From: Rhodopila sp.
GTDB lineage: Bacteria; Pseudomonadota; Alphaproteobacteria; Acetobacterales; Acetobacteraceae
NCBI GenBank assembly: GCA_025355085.1
Contig: JANXLQ010000287.1
Coordinates: forward strand, 1 to 49,468
Reading direction: 5' to 3'
Length of the DNA: 49,468 nucleotides
The position numbers and the translations under genes were made by a program. The notes beneath the pieces are model-generated. The model was not told the DNA's origin. It saw only the letters and a program-made list of their open reading frames with translations, and did not search any database. This document shows, in pieces, positions 34,512 to 42,704 of this stretch. Within the stretch, counting starts at the first letter, position 1. Every line of letters begins with the position of its first letter.

Positions 34512-35908
34512 TCTGCATCGAGCAGGGCCTCCGCGATGCATCGCCCCAAAATCGGCGGAACGGCGTTCCCGATTTGCTTCACAATTTGGCTTCGCGTCCC
34601 CCGAAAATTGAAGGTATCAGAAAAACCTTGTAGTCTGGCACCTTCCCTGGGCGTTAACGCTCGGTCCTGATAAGGATGAATGCAGCGGTTGCTGGCCGGG
34701 TGAACAAAATTCACCGTGATTGTATTCGCTGGCTCATTCGGAGCCAAGCGGCTGTAGCACGAGCTAAACCCGGAAGTTACCATGCCGGGCGGCAATGCGT
34801 TAATATTGTCACCAGCATGCCGAATAATATTAAGCATTTCCGGAGAATGAGCCGTGCCATCATGCATCGTCAGAATTTTAGCCCCTGCCCGAATCAGTTC
34901 TTGATAGCGTGTTTCGGGAATATCGAGGTATTGATCTGTCGTTTGCCCCGCTGAAACCGGCGGGAGGTTTCCGATAGCCTCCAACAAAGTCACTGCCGGC
35001 TCAGTTGCCTCCAGAAGGCCTAACTCCGGCGCCAGCAGGAGACGAGACGAGCCAGCCATCGAGCGCCGACCATGATTGTGGGTTGGAACGGGCCATTCGA
35101 ACGTCTTACCTTCCAAACTCCCAACGATTATCAATCGTTCTCGGCGTTGAGGCAGACCATGGAATGCCGCATTCATAACCCGGGCAGATACCTTGTACCC
35201 TATTCCCTCAAATGCACCCTGCAGCATCTCAACGGTTTTTCCGCCATTGTGTGTGAGGAGCCCCACGACATTCTCAAAAACAAGCCACTTGGGCCGTGCT
35301 GCAGCCACGACGCGGCAGAACTCCTCTGCCAGGTTGTTTCTAAGGTCACCCCATTCCACGTTCCTAAAAGGACGTATCGATGAAAAACCTTGGCAGGGAG
35401 GGCCGCCAATAACGGCAAATGGGCGCTCATTTTCGCCAAGGAGAGTATCTGTGGTAATATTGCGGATATCGCCACCGTATGCATTGGCCGCGCCGTGGTT
35501 GGCAGTAAATGTTTCCAGGCGATCACCCAGCAAATCCAACCCAGCGACTACCTCGAACTCACCGGTAGCCTCAAATCCGGCACTGAACCCGCCAACCCCG
35601 CAAAATAAATCCCAGACTGGCCGCAAGCCCATATCATGATCGCGGGTCCGCCGAATGAGACGCCCCTCAGCCGACATTGAAGTTACGTAGCCTTCGCCCG
35701 AAATCGGAGCCATCGCCGCTTTAGGGAGAACGCCGAGGACCCGCTCAAGCGACCGGGTTTGGTCGGCCGACGGAACAAGTAGTCCGCGCTCGATACGCAT
35801 TATATAATTCAACGACAGCCCCGCAGCCTCAGCCAAAACTGCCTGAGGCATCTGCAAAGCCTTCCGGCGGGAGCGGACATCCACAAAAAGAGGGGATAAT
35901 TCATTCAA
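34508..35908 (-). CDS. DNA (cytosine-5-)-methyltransferase with N-terminal HTH domain
   Basis: 466 residues from TTG 35908, which has GGAG eight bases upstream; a TTG at 35932 would add eight residues without a ribosome binding site. Residues about 12-57 form an XRE helix-turn-helix (RRKALQMPQAVLAEAAGLSL, NYIMRIERG). The catalytic domain has motif I DLFCGVGGFSAGF (100-112), motif IV GGPPCQGFS with catalytic Cys172, motif VI FENV (211-214), motif VIII QRRER, motif IX region LTPREGARLQGF, and motif X QIGNAVPP. It protects host DNA by methylating cytosine C5; the HTH probably represses its own or the nuclease promoter, as in M.SsoII/M.EcoRII-type enzymes. Target sequence unknown. Confidence 0.93.
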   Translation of the reverse strand: MNELSPLFVDVRSRRKALQMPQAVLAEAAGLSLNYIMRIERGLLVPSADQTRSLERVLGVLPKAAMAPISGEGYVTSMSAEGRLIRRTRDHDMGLRPVWDLFCGVGGFSAGFEATGEFEVVAGLDLLGDRLETFTANHGAANAYGGDIRNITTDTLLGENERPFAVIGGPPCQGFSSIRPFRNVEWGDLRNNLAEEFCRVVAAARPKWLVFENVVGLLTHNGGKTVEMLQGAFEGIGYKVSARVMNAAFHGLPQRRERLIIVGSLEGKTFEWPVPTHNHGRRSMAGSSRLLLAPELGLLEATEPAVTLLEAIGNLPPVSAGQTTDQYLDIPETRYQELIRAGAKILTMHDGTAHSPEMLNIIRHAGDNINALPPGMVTSGFSSCYSRLAPNEPANTITVNFVHPASNRCIHPYQDRALTPREGARLQGFSDTFNFRGTRSQIVKQIGNAVPPILGRCIAEALLDAD

Positions 35909-35932
35909 AGACTTTACTCCGTTTCCAGTCAA

Positions 35933-36216
35933 GTCTCATTACATTCATATCCCCAGTCATCAACTTTGCATACATTGGTATTGATGATCACCTATTATGG
36001 CACTTACTATCACATCGTGCGTGTCTTTTTTCACTGGGCACCTATTCTCCGGTATCGTTGACATTAGCCCAGCCTTCAAGCTTTTCGTCCATCACACGAG
36101 CCGTTGCGCCCTTAGTGAGACCAATCCCTTGTGCATGTCCTGACATTCTATAACGATTCGCACTCACTGATGATATCCACACGCTATGGGGAGATGGCCG
36201 GACGCGGTGATTTCTT
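35933..36216. other. gap upstream of the methyltransferase
   Basis: 35933-36040 is AT-rich and is the likely promoter region of the methyltransferase (ATTGGTATTGATGATCACC near 35974-35992 is a possible operator core). 36041-36216 is open on the minus strand, but the encoded sequence matches nothing I know. Confidence 0.35.
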
Positions 36217-36455
36217 ACCCCTTTGCCACGTTCCAGAAAACCGACATAGCCCCCCTTGAGACCCCAACAGGTTTGAGCGCCACGCCGCTGGCGGCAGATA
36301 CTGCCTAAACGGAATAAACGGCACCGCCTCGAACGCTCGGGACTGGATTTCGGCGTCCAGATGATGGCATTCCCCAGGTCGGTGCTGTTGATCCATGTGG
36401 TGCGCATGCCCTCCAGTTCCGGATCAGAGGGCAGCCAAACCACGCGTCCGGCCCG
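36217..36455 (-). pseudogene. C-terminal fragment of a family 5 extracellular solute-binding protein
   Basis: On the minus strand, one frame reads SDPELEGMRTTWINSTDL (about 36385-36440) and the next frame continues HLDAEIQSRAFEAVPFIPFR, QYLPPAAWRSNLLGSQGG. The combined sequence is the C-terminal end of ABC peptide/nickel-type binding proteins (pattern I...AF..VP.IP..QY..P.A.R..L.G). The switch of frame near 36385 marks at least one frameshift. The front 450 or so residues of such a protein are missing. The fragment is non-functional and abuts a broken htrA on the other strand. Confidence 0.6.
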
Positions 36456-36833
36456 AGGCGGCAGACCATTGTTATTCCGGCCGCGACGGTGGCCCGTGTC
36501 GTCGATTCCCTGCTGACAGAAGGTCGCATCGCCAAGGGATGGCTGGGAATTGGTCTGCAACCGGTGATGATTCCTGACAGTTTTCGTCAGACCGCCGAAC
36601 GAGACAGCTGCCTGATGGTGGTTGGGCTGGTTGGCGCGGGCCCCGCTGAGACGGCCGGTGTACTGCCCGGAGACATCGTGCTGGACATTGATGGAACGCC
36701 AGCCGGCCGGCCCCGCGTGCTGACTGCCCTACTGGGTCTGGATCGGATCGGTCAAATTGTGACTCTGCGGCTACTGCGGGCGGACGCCGTGCAGACAATC
36801 GCGGTCACGATCGCCGCTCGTCCACCGGCATGA
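36456..36833 (+). pseudogene. C-terminal (PDZ) fragment of an HtrA/DegP-type serine protease
   Basis: The frame reads TIVIPAATVARVVDSLLTEG, then RIAKGWLGIGLQPV, GLVGAGPAETAGVLPGDIVL and DIDGTPAGRPRVLTALLGLD. This is the end of a trypsin-like protease followed by a complete PDZ domain (about 36520-36830). The protease domain with its His-Asp-Ser triad is missing; upstream sequence in this frame is unrelated. A GTG at 36489 could start a free PDZ peptide, but there is no good ribosome binding site. The stop overlaps the start of the next frame (ATGA at 36830-36833), as in intact protease/regulator pairs. Confidence 0.7.
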
Positions 36834-37129
36834 GCAACGGCCTCCGCATCCGGGTTCATGCGACCGATCCGGTTCGCCGCCGGGGTCTGACGGGGATGCT
36901 GGAGGCGGTCGGGCATGTCCTGACCGACGAAACGCCGGATGTGGAGTTGTGTGACCTGGACCGGACGTCCTCGCCGCTTCCCAAAGAGGCCGAGGCGCCG
37001 GTTGTCGCGCTCTGGAACGGCGCACTTGGGGTGTTGGCTGAGAAGGAATTTTACCACGAAGGCACGAAGTTTTCAGTGAAATCCCAGGCTTGGCGCTGGG
37101 TGTTCGCATCCTTCGTGGCTTCGTGGTGA
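36830..37129 (+). pseudogene. response-regulator receiver remnant interrupted by an inverted-repeat element
   Basis: The N-terminal part (LRIRVHATDPVRRRGLTGML, EAVGHVLTDETPDVELCDLD) looks like a degenerate receiver domain of the kind found behind HtrA genes in relatives. Similarity ends near 37035. The remaining 30 codons are translated from a palindromic element (37053-37127) that supplies the stop TGA at 37127-37129. Normally a DNA-binding output domain would follow. The truncation by insertion is seen in the sequence; the receiver assignment is moderate. Confidence 0.5.
37053..37127. mobile_element. 75-bp inverted-repeat element with CACGAAG ends
   Basis: Left end ACCACGAAGGCACGAAG, right end CTTCGTGGCTTCGTGGT: 17-base inverted repeats with one mismatch, and pairing extends outward with ATTT/AAAT. 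The interior is 41 bases, noncoding. It interrupts the receiver-domain remnant. Similar CCACGAAGGCACGAAG palindromes are known as dispersed repeats in several unrelated bacteria, so recent mobility is plausible. Confidence 0.7.
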
Positions 37130-37275
37130 AATAGGAGATTCCTCGCACACCCACGCTGAGCCAACCAACACAGCAAGAAGCCCTTCATCCGATTACCCCG
37201 GCCCGGGCTTCCTTCTGTTTGACATTCCCCCCCAGCGATGCGATCCGGTTACCGAACAGTAGCTTGGAGTTGGAC

Positions 37276-38238
37276 GTGAACGATGCGCTGCCGCCGGGGA
37301 TTGCGCCCCTGCGATCGATCGATGCTGTCGAACAAGGCCTGAGTGAGGCCGGATATATCGCCAATCGCCAAATTTCGACCGCGATCTATATGGCGCACCA
37401 CCTTCAGAAGCCGATCCTGGTGGAAGGTCCGGCCGGCGTGGGCAAGACCGAACTGGCGAAGTCGGTGGCGTCCTGGCTGAAGCTGCCGCTGATCCGGATG
37501 CAGTGTTATGAGGGGCTCGACGAGTCCAAGGCATTGTATGAGTGGAAATACGGCAAGCAATTGCTCTACACGCAAATCCTGAAGGACAAGATCAACTCCG
37601 TCATCGGCGATGCGGACGATCTGGCGACCGCGCTGGATAAGCTGCATTCGTTCGGCGATGTGTTCTTCTCCCACCAGTTCCTGGAGCCTCGGCCGCTGCT
37701 GCGGTCATTGCAGGAACCGGGCGGTTCAGTGCTGTTGATCGACGAAATCGACAAATCGGATCAGGAGTTTGAGGCATTTCTGCTGGAAATCCTGTCCGAT
37801 TATCAGGTGACAATCCCCGAGATCGGTACCGTTCACGCGATCGTGCCGCCGATCGTTCTGCTGACGTCGAACAGCACCCGGGATCTCGGCGATGCGTTGA
37901 AACGCCGTTGTTTGCACCTGCATATCGGCTTCCCGGACGACAAGCTGGAGGCGAAGATCATTTCCTCCCGCGTTCCCGGTATCGATGGCCGGTTGTTGAA
38001 ACAGTTAGTCAGCTTCGTCCAGCAACTGCGGGCGCTGGACCTGAAGAAAGTTCCGTCTGTTAGCGAAACGATAGATTGGGCCAAGATCATGCTGTTGCTG
38101 CACGTCTCGGTGCTGGATGTCGATATGGTGCGCGATACGCTGAATGTACTGCTGAAGTTCGAGGCCGACATTGAGGCGGCCGGCAAACAACTCGCCGGGT
38201 TGACGCATAAGGCAAGGCAGGACGCAGGGGTCGCATGA
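37276..38238 (+). CDS. MoxR-family AAA+ ATPase
   Basis: 320 residues from GTG 37276 with GGAG six bases upstream; a TTG at 37219 would extend it without a ribosome binding site. Walker A GPAGVGKT (51-58), Walker B VLLIDEID (152-159), sensor 1 LLTSNSTRDLGDAL, arginine finger region ALKRRCLHLHIGFP. MoxR ATPases act as chaperones for metal-cofactor insertion or complex maturation together with VWA proteins; the CoxD/CoxE pair of CO dehydrogenase is the archetype. The stop overlaps the start of the VWA gene by four bases. The client protein is unknown and no molybdenum hydroxylase is in the window. Confidence 0.92.
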   Translation: MNDALPPGIAPLRSIDAVEQGLSEAGYIANRQISTAIYMAHHLQKPILVEGPAGVGKTELAKSVASWLKLPLIRMQCYEGLDESKALYEWKYGKQLLYTQILKDKINSVIGDADDLATALDKLHSFGDVFFSHQFLEPRPLLRSLQEPGGSVLLIDEIDKSDQEFEAFLLEILSDYQVTIPEIGTVHAIVPPIVLLTSNSTRDLGDALKRRCLHLHIGFPDDKLEAKIISSRVPGIDGRLLKQLVSFVQQLRALDLKKVPSVSETIDWAKIMLLLHVSVLDVDMVRDTLNVLLKFEADIEAAGKQLAGLTHKARQDAGVA

Positions 38239-39635
38239 TCGCGGCCCCTGCCAGTGAGCCGCTACGCCGATTCCTACAGGTCGCGCGCGGCGCCGGGCTG
38301 AAGGTTTCGGCGGCCGAGGGCATCGATGCGGCCCGAGCAGTGGACCTCGTCGGGTTTGAGGACCGGACGGTGTTGAAGGATACGCTTGGGCTGGTATTGG
38401 CGAAAACGCCCGACGAAAAGGCGCTGTACAACGAAGCGTTCGATCTTTATTTCAAACGTGACGAGTTCAGCACCGGCAAAGCCGAAACTGAGGACGACTT
38501 ATCGGATTCGGAACAGGACCCGTTCTCCAGCCCGTCGAACGGATCGGGTGGCGACGGAATGGGTGGTCAGGGCGGCCAGTCGCTCGGTTTTTTGCTGGCG
38601 AACGACGATCGCGCCGCATTGGCAACCGCGACGGAGCAAGCGGCGCGAGAGGCCGGGATCGAAAATATCCGGTTCTTTACACAGAAAAATCTCTATGCGC
38701 GCCGAATCCTTGACCGCATGGGCCTGCGGGCCTTGGAACGCGATATGGAGGCGATGCGGCAGACCGGCACACCGGAAGGGTTGGGCAGAGCGCAATTTCT
38801 GGACGGTCGTATAGACGTGCTGCGGGATTCGATTCGTGACTTTGTCGAACGGCACCTGCTGCTGTTCGGCAAAGGCGACACCGAAAAATTCCGCGAAGAA
38901 CTACTGAAATCCGCTCGGTTGTCTAACATCGAGCGGCGCGATCTGGACCGGATGCGAATACTGGTCCGGCAGATGGCGAAGAAACTGGCTGCGCGGTATG
39001 CGAAAACCAGACGGCGGCGGCTGCGCGGGCAACTCGATACCCGGCGGACGTTGCGGCGGAATATGGGCTGGGGCGGCATTCCATTCATTACGGTCTGGAA
39101 GCAAAAACGCATCGACAAGCCCCGCGTCATGGTACTGTGCGACGTGTCCGGATCGGTCGCCGCGATGTCGCAGTTCCTGTTGATGTTCATGTATGCGATC
39201 AATGAGGCGCTGTCCGACATTCGGTCTTTTGCGTTCGCCGGGTCGCTGATCGAAGTGTCCGAGATTTTGGAAAAGGCACCGGTTGAGGAGGCGATCACCA
39301 AGATCATGTCACTGATCGGGTTCGGGTCGTCGAATTACGGCAACTCTTTCGCCGACTTCGAAGACGGGTGGATGCGTCACGTTACGAACAAGACCACTGT
39401 CATCATCCTGGGCGACGCGCGCGGCAACCGCACCGATCCCCGGACGGATGTGATCGGCCGCCTTTCGCAGAGATCGAAGCGGGTTATCTGGCTGAACCCC
39501 GAGTATAAATCGGCCTGGGGCACGGGCGATTCGGATATGTACCGGTATGCGCCATTCTGCAATCTGGTTTCGGTATGCAACACGCTACGGCATCTGGAAC
39601 GGGCGATTACGGATATTCTGGAGGATGCGACTTAG
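38235..39635 (+). CDS. VWA domain protein, CoxE-like partner of MoxR ATPase
   Basis: 466 residues overlapping the MoxR gene. The N-terminal 230 residues are helical and charged, with a low-complexity Gly/Ser/Asp linker at about 90-120 (SPSNGSGGDGMGGQGGQS). The C-terminal von Willebrand A domain has the metal-binding MIDAS CDVSGSV (Asp303, Ser305, Ser307), and a basic RRRRLRGQLDTRRTLRRNMG block before it. These features match CoxE-like proteins, cytoplasmic partners that couple MoxR activity to a client. No signal peptide. It probably forms a two-gene operon with moxR and ends before a strong hairpin. Confidence 0.9.
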   Translation: MIAAPASEPLRRFLQVARGAGLKVSAAEGIDAARAVDLVGFEDRTVLKDTLGLVLAKTPDEKALYNEAFDLYFKRDEFSTGKAETEDDLSDSEQDPFSSPSNGSGGDGMGGQGGQSLGFLLANDDRAALATATEQAAREAGIENIRFFTQKNLYARRILDRMGLRALERDMEAMRQTGTPEGLGRAQFLDGRIDVLRDSIRDFVERHLLLFGKGDTEKFREELLKSARLSNIERRDLDRMRILVRQMAKKLAARYAKTRRRRLRGQLDTRRTLRRNMGWGGIPFITVWKQKRIDKPRVMVLCDVSGSVAAMSQFLLMFMYAINEALSDIRSFAFAGSLIEVSEILEKAPVEEAITKIMSLIGFGSSNYGNSFADFEDGWMRHVTNKTTVIILGDARGNRTDPRTDVIGRLSQRSKRVIWLNPEYKSAWGTGDSDMYRYAPFCNLVSVCNTLRHLERAITDILEDAT

Positions 39636-39642
39636 GCCATCA

Positions 39643-39744
39643 TCGTTTGATGATTAGACCCTCTTTTGTGTCGATCATGGTCTAATTCTATGTTTGATCG
39701 CGTGATCGTTTGAGGTGGAAGCAACCTCAAACGATCACGCTCTG
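39643..39744 (+). repeat. about 100-bp repeat with 16-bp hairpin, copy 1
   Basis: Contains ATCGTTTGATGATTAG, CGATCATGGTCTAATT, TATGTTTGATCGCGTG and a perfect hairpin CGTGATCGTTTGAGGT-GGAAGCA-ACCTCAAACGATCACG (39701-39739). The same order recurs at 40727-40828. Located between two converging genes, the hairpin may also end transcription from both sides. Confidence 0.75.
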
Positions 39745-39769
39745 GACCACTCCCAGTATTATAAGCGAG

Positions 39770-40702
39770 TCAGCCGTCAACCAAACTATCGGACGATACC
39801 GCCGCCCGGATCATCCGCTGCATTACGCCATACCGCAGGTTTAGATCGTAGGTGACTCCGTCGGTGCCCAGAACAGGCATTGTCGCGGTGACGTCCCTGC
39901 GCATCTCATTCTTGGCCGACATGTGGACGATGCCGACCTTGCGGTAGGGATAATAGAACTCCACCAACTCCCCGCGCGATGGATCGACCCGGAACGGCGC
40001 GATGTAGTTACACCAGTCGGACAGCAGTTCCACCGGGTGGCCGTCGGTGTAAACCGCCAGGGCCATGGCGAGTTGGTCGGACGTGAACGGTTTGCCGTGG
40101 CGCAATATCTGTTTTTGCCAGCGACGCATGGCTGACCAGTGCGGCGCATCGGTACGCAATGCAAATGCGCCGGCGTTCAACAGCGCGCGTGTGCCGATGT
40201 CCCTGGAAATTCCCAGCGGCAACCGCGCATTGCGGGCGTTCTTGTAATTGAAGGACCGATTTTCCCCCAGTCCGCCCAGCCACCAGCGAATATCGATCAG
40301 ACGCGGCCAGCAACGCCCCGAACCGGGAACGATCGCCAGCGCACCGTTTCGGGATGCCCCCAGCAATTCAGCAATGGCGGCGCCATCCTGAACCCAGGCG
40401 TCTGCGTCGAGCCACACCAGAGTCTCGTAGCCTGGAAAGCAGAGATCCAGCCACAGCTTTCCCAGATTGACCGCGAGCGCGGGGCGCTTGCGAACCGCTG
40501 CCGCCGCTGCGTCGGGAACCGGCGGCTGAGCCACCGAAACGCCCTGCGCTTCCAGCCAGCTAACCTGTTCAGGTAACAATCCGCCGTCGAGCACGCCGAT
40601 CGATACGATTTCCGCCCGCATCGCGTTGCCGACCGAAGCTATCAACTCCTGAATCAACGGAAAATATCCAGCATCCGCGCCCGTGGCGAGGAGAAACGAC
40701 AT
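39770..40702 (-). CDS. putative glycosyltransferase (GT-A fold, DxD motif)
   Basis: 310 residues from ATG 40702 (MSFLLATGADAGYFPLIQEL). The core has the DxD nucleotide-sugar motif LVWLDADAWV (Asp99, Asp101) after KLWLDLCFPGYET, and a later block NAGAFALRTDAPHWSAMRRW then GKPFTSDQLAMALAVY, as in GT8/GT-A transferases that read a stored acceptor. The protein has no membrane segment. The substrate is unknown. The gene is isolated between two copies of a 100-base repeat, which could mean it was inserted or duplicated as a unit. The ribosome binding site is poor, so an earlier start cannot be excluded. Confidence 0.7.
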   Translation of the reverse strand: MSFLLATGADAGYFPLIQELIASVGNAMRAEIVSIGVLDGGLLPEQVSWLEAQGVSVAQPPVPDAAAAAVRKRPALAVNLGKLWLDLCFPGYETLVWLDADAWVQDGAAIAELLGASRNGALAIVPGSGRCWPRLIDIRWWLGGLGENRSFNYKNARNARLPLGISRDIGTRALLNAGAFALRTDAPHWSAMRRWQKQILRHGKPFTSDQLAMALAVYTDGHPVELLSDWCNYIAPFRVDPSRGELVEFYYPYRKVGIVHMSAKNEMRRDVTATMPVLGTDGVTYDLNLRYGVMQRMIRAAVSSDSLVDG

Positions 40703-41042
40703 TGAGAACAGCCCTACACCAGACCAGGATCGTTTGAGATCGAACTCTCTCCCATGCCGATCATGCTCTAACTTTATGTTTGATCGCATGATCGTTTGAG
40801 GTGGAAGCAACCTCAAACGATCACACTCTAAGCGGAAACCCATGCTGGTTGTAGCAAACCGCATCGATTGTCAAAAGTATTCTGCCAGTTCCCCACTGCG
40901 GAACATCGGCAGTCCGCGCTTCTACCCAGGCCAAATCATTGCAGCCGGGGTATCCGAAAATTATCGGTGCCGGGGTCGGATTAAGCCGTCGGGGACAGGT
41001 GGAGACTGGCTTCTTGCCCGGGTAGTGCCCAACGATCACGCC
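40703..41042. other. gap between glycosyltransferase and copD
   Basis: Holds repeat copy 2 (40727-40828). The remaining 214 bases have no gene. The last bases before copD (AACGATCACGCCCTAAG, 41032-41048) resemble the end of the same repeat and include the copD stop. Confidence 0.5.
40727..40828 (+). repeat. about 100-bp repeat with hairpin, copy 2
   Basis: The same layout as 39643-39744: GATCGTTTGAGATCG, CGATCATGCTCTAACT, TATGTTTGATCGCATG, and hairpin TGATCGTTTGAGGT-GGAAGCA-ACCTCAAACGATCA (40789-40823). Both copies point the same way, so they are direct repeats on either side of the glycosyltransferase gene. Confidence 0.75.
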
Positions 41043-42701
41043 CTAAGCCTCCCGATACGACAGCAACAGAAGCCCACAAAACAGGATACATGCGGGCCAG
41101 ACCCAACCGGCGATTTGCCACGCGACAGGGTTTTCACGCGGGTTCAACCTTATCTCCAGCCAGCGGCCCCAGCCGGCGGCGATTCCGGCCAGAGCCAGAG
41201 GCGTGTGAGTCAGTTCGATCAGCAACTGATCTTTGACGTTGGCGATCGCGTGGCTGTGCGTCAGCAGCATCGTTCCGCCCACGGCGCATAACAGAGGAAA
41301 CACCAGCCGGGCATATCGGTTGTTCCAATTCGTTGCCCGCACGCGCCATTCAAAGAACGTGAACACCAATAGCAACAGTACGAAAAAGCGATGCTGCACC
41401 ACCTCCACGTCGCGGAAACTTTCCAGAAATCCCACATCGCCCATCGGCCATGTTTCCGGATCCGACCGAAAGAACAGGAACACCGCCAGCCCCAGGAAGC
41501 TCAACGGCCAATGCCGAGCCCAGCGGAGTCCGGCGCGGTTGAGCAAGGCCAGCAGGCCGACCGCCACGACGAACAGGCCGGACCAGTGGTGATTGTATTC
41601 GGACCACGCGATGTCGTCGGCGTTGCGCGGCGGCATATCCCCTGCCCCCGGTATGAACGCGACCTGAGGTGCGCCTTTTTTCGCCGCTGCCTCCGCATCC
41701 AGCTTCGCCTGCAACGCGGGCAGCGCGAGCGAGTCGTGGTCCGGGCTGCTCAGGCGTGGCCATTCCGGGGTGTTGCGTTCGACGATTTCTTGCCAGCTAA
41801 CGCGGTCCTGCGTCAGGTCCACGGCGGGGGGCACCGACGTCAGGGACGCGGCGGCAAAGAAGATGGCGATGCCGATGCCGAACTCCACTTCCGCGAAGCG
41901 TCGCAGGCGATTGATGGATGTGCCGGGGTTGGTGCGCAGGCGTTCCACCAGCAGGAAGTTCATGCCGCCGAGCGCCAGCAGCATCAGGAACATGCCGATC
42001 TTGGCGCTGACCATGACGCCGAACGCGGTGCTGTAGAAGCCTTGCAAACTGCCGACATACATCACGCTCATGGTGACGCCGCTGGCCAGGATGCAGGCAA
42101 CGCCGGCCATCGACATGCGGGAAAAACGTGCGCCGACCAGCCGGAAGGCCACCCCGTCGCGGACCCTTGCAAGCGTGAGCAGAAAGCATGGGATACCGCC
42201 GATCCAGAGGGCGGCACCCAGTTGATGCAGCCCTTCTACGACCAGCAGCCATTCGCGGCCTTCCAGGCGGGCGGCGGCATGCGTGGTCAGCGTGGCAGCG
42301 GTGAGTTCGATCAATGTCAGTGCCAGCAACGGCAGTGCCGGCGCCCGTTCGCGCAATACCAGCAGGACGACGGCCATTGCAGCGGCGGCAACTGTCTTGA
42401 CCAAACCGGCGACCGCAAAATCCGCGCTCAGGACATTACGGAATCCGAGACCGACCGTGTCCATCAGAACCGCGGTTTGCAGCGCGACGGTGGCGGCTTC
42501 GCACAACAGCAACGCCAGGGCCGCATACCCGGCGATGCGTGCGGTGCCGGCGGCGATTTCGAAACGGTCGAGGCGCGGACCCAGCGACCGTGCGAGCAGG
42601 ATCAGGAATAAGGCCCCGCCAAGCGCCATGGATTGCGAGACGATCGTCAGGCCGTGAACGATAATCGACAGGTAGCCAAACAGATCGATCAGCAGTTCCA
42701 T
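41043..42701 (-). CDS. copD: copper resistance protein D (CopD-like) membrane protein
   Basis: 552 residues, mostly membrane helices (about 12 to 14). The first 290 residues hold the CopD pattern (ALGGALFLILLARSLGPRLD, GLHQLGAALWIGGIPCFLLT, FGVMVSAKIGMFLMLLALGG). A periplasmic loop (about 300-370) follows, then a further helical half with LTHSHAIANVKDQLLIELTH, histidines that may carry metal. CopD moves copper across the inner membrane together with CopC. It follows copC by three bases on the same strand. The final stop sits in a repeat-like sequence. Confidence 0.85.
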   Translation of the reverse strand: MELLIDLFGYLSIIVHGLTIVSQSMALGGALFLILLARSLGPRLDRFEIAAGTARIAGYAALALLLCEAATVALQTAVLMDTVGLGFRNVLSADFAVAGLVKTVAAAAMAVVLLVLRERAPALPLLALTLIELTAATLTTHAAARLEGREWLLVVEGLHQLGAALWIGGIPCFLLTLARVRDGVAFRLVGARFSRMSMAGVACILASGVTMSVMYVGSLQGFYSTAFGVMVSAKIGMFLMLLALGGMNFLLVERLRTNPGTSINRLRRFAEVEFGIGIAIFFAAASLTSVPPAVDLTQDRVSWQEIVERNTPEWPRLSSPDHDSLALPALQAKLDAEAAAKKGAPQVAFIPGAGDMPPRNADDIAWSEYNHHWSGLFVVAVGLLALLNRAGLRWARHWPLSFLGLAVFLFFRSDPETWPMGDVGFLESFRDVEVVQHRFFVLLLLVFTFFEWRVRATNWNNRYARLVFPLLCAVGGTMLLTHSHAIANVKDQLLIELTHTPLALAGIAAGWGRWLEIRLNPRENPVAWQIAGWVWPACILFCGLLLLSYREA

Positions 42702-42704
42702 GAC

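Noticed and set aside
36042-36560. 172-codon minus-strand frame spanning the pseudogene cluster
   Set aside because: Only a short internal part resembles a solute-binding protein, and that resemblance switches frame; the whole frame is not a gene.
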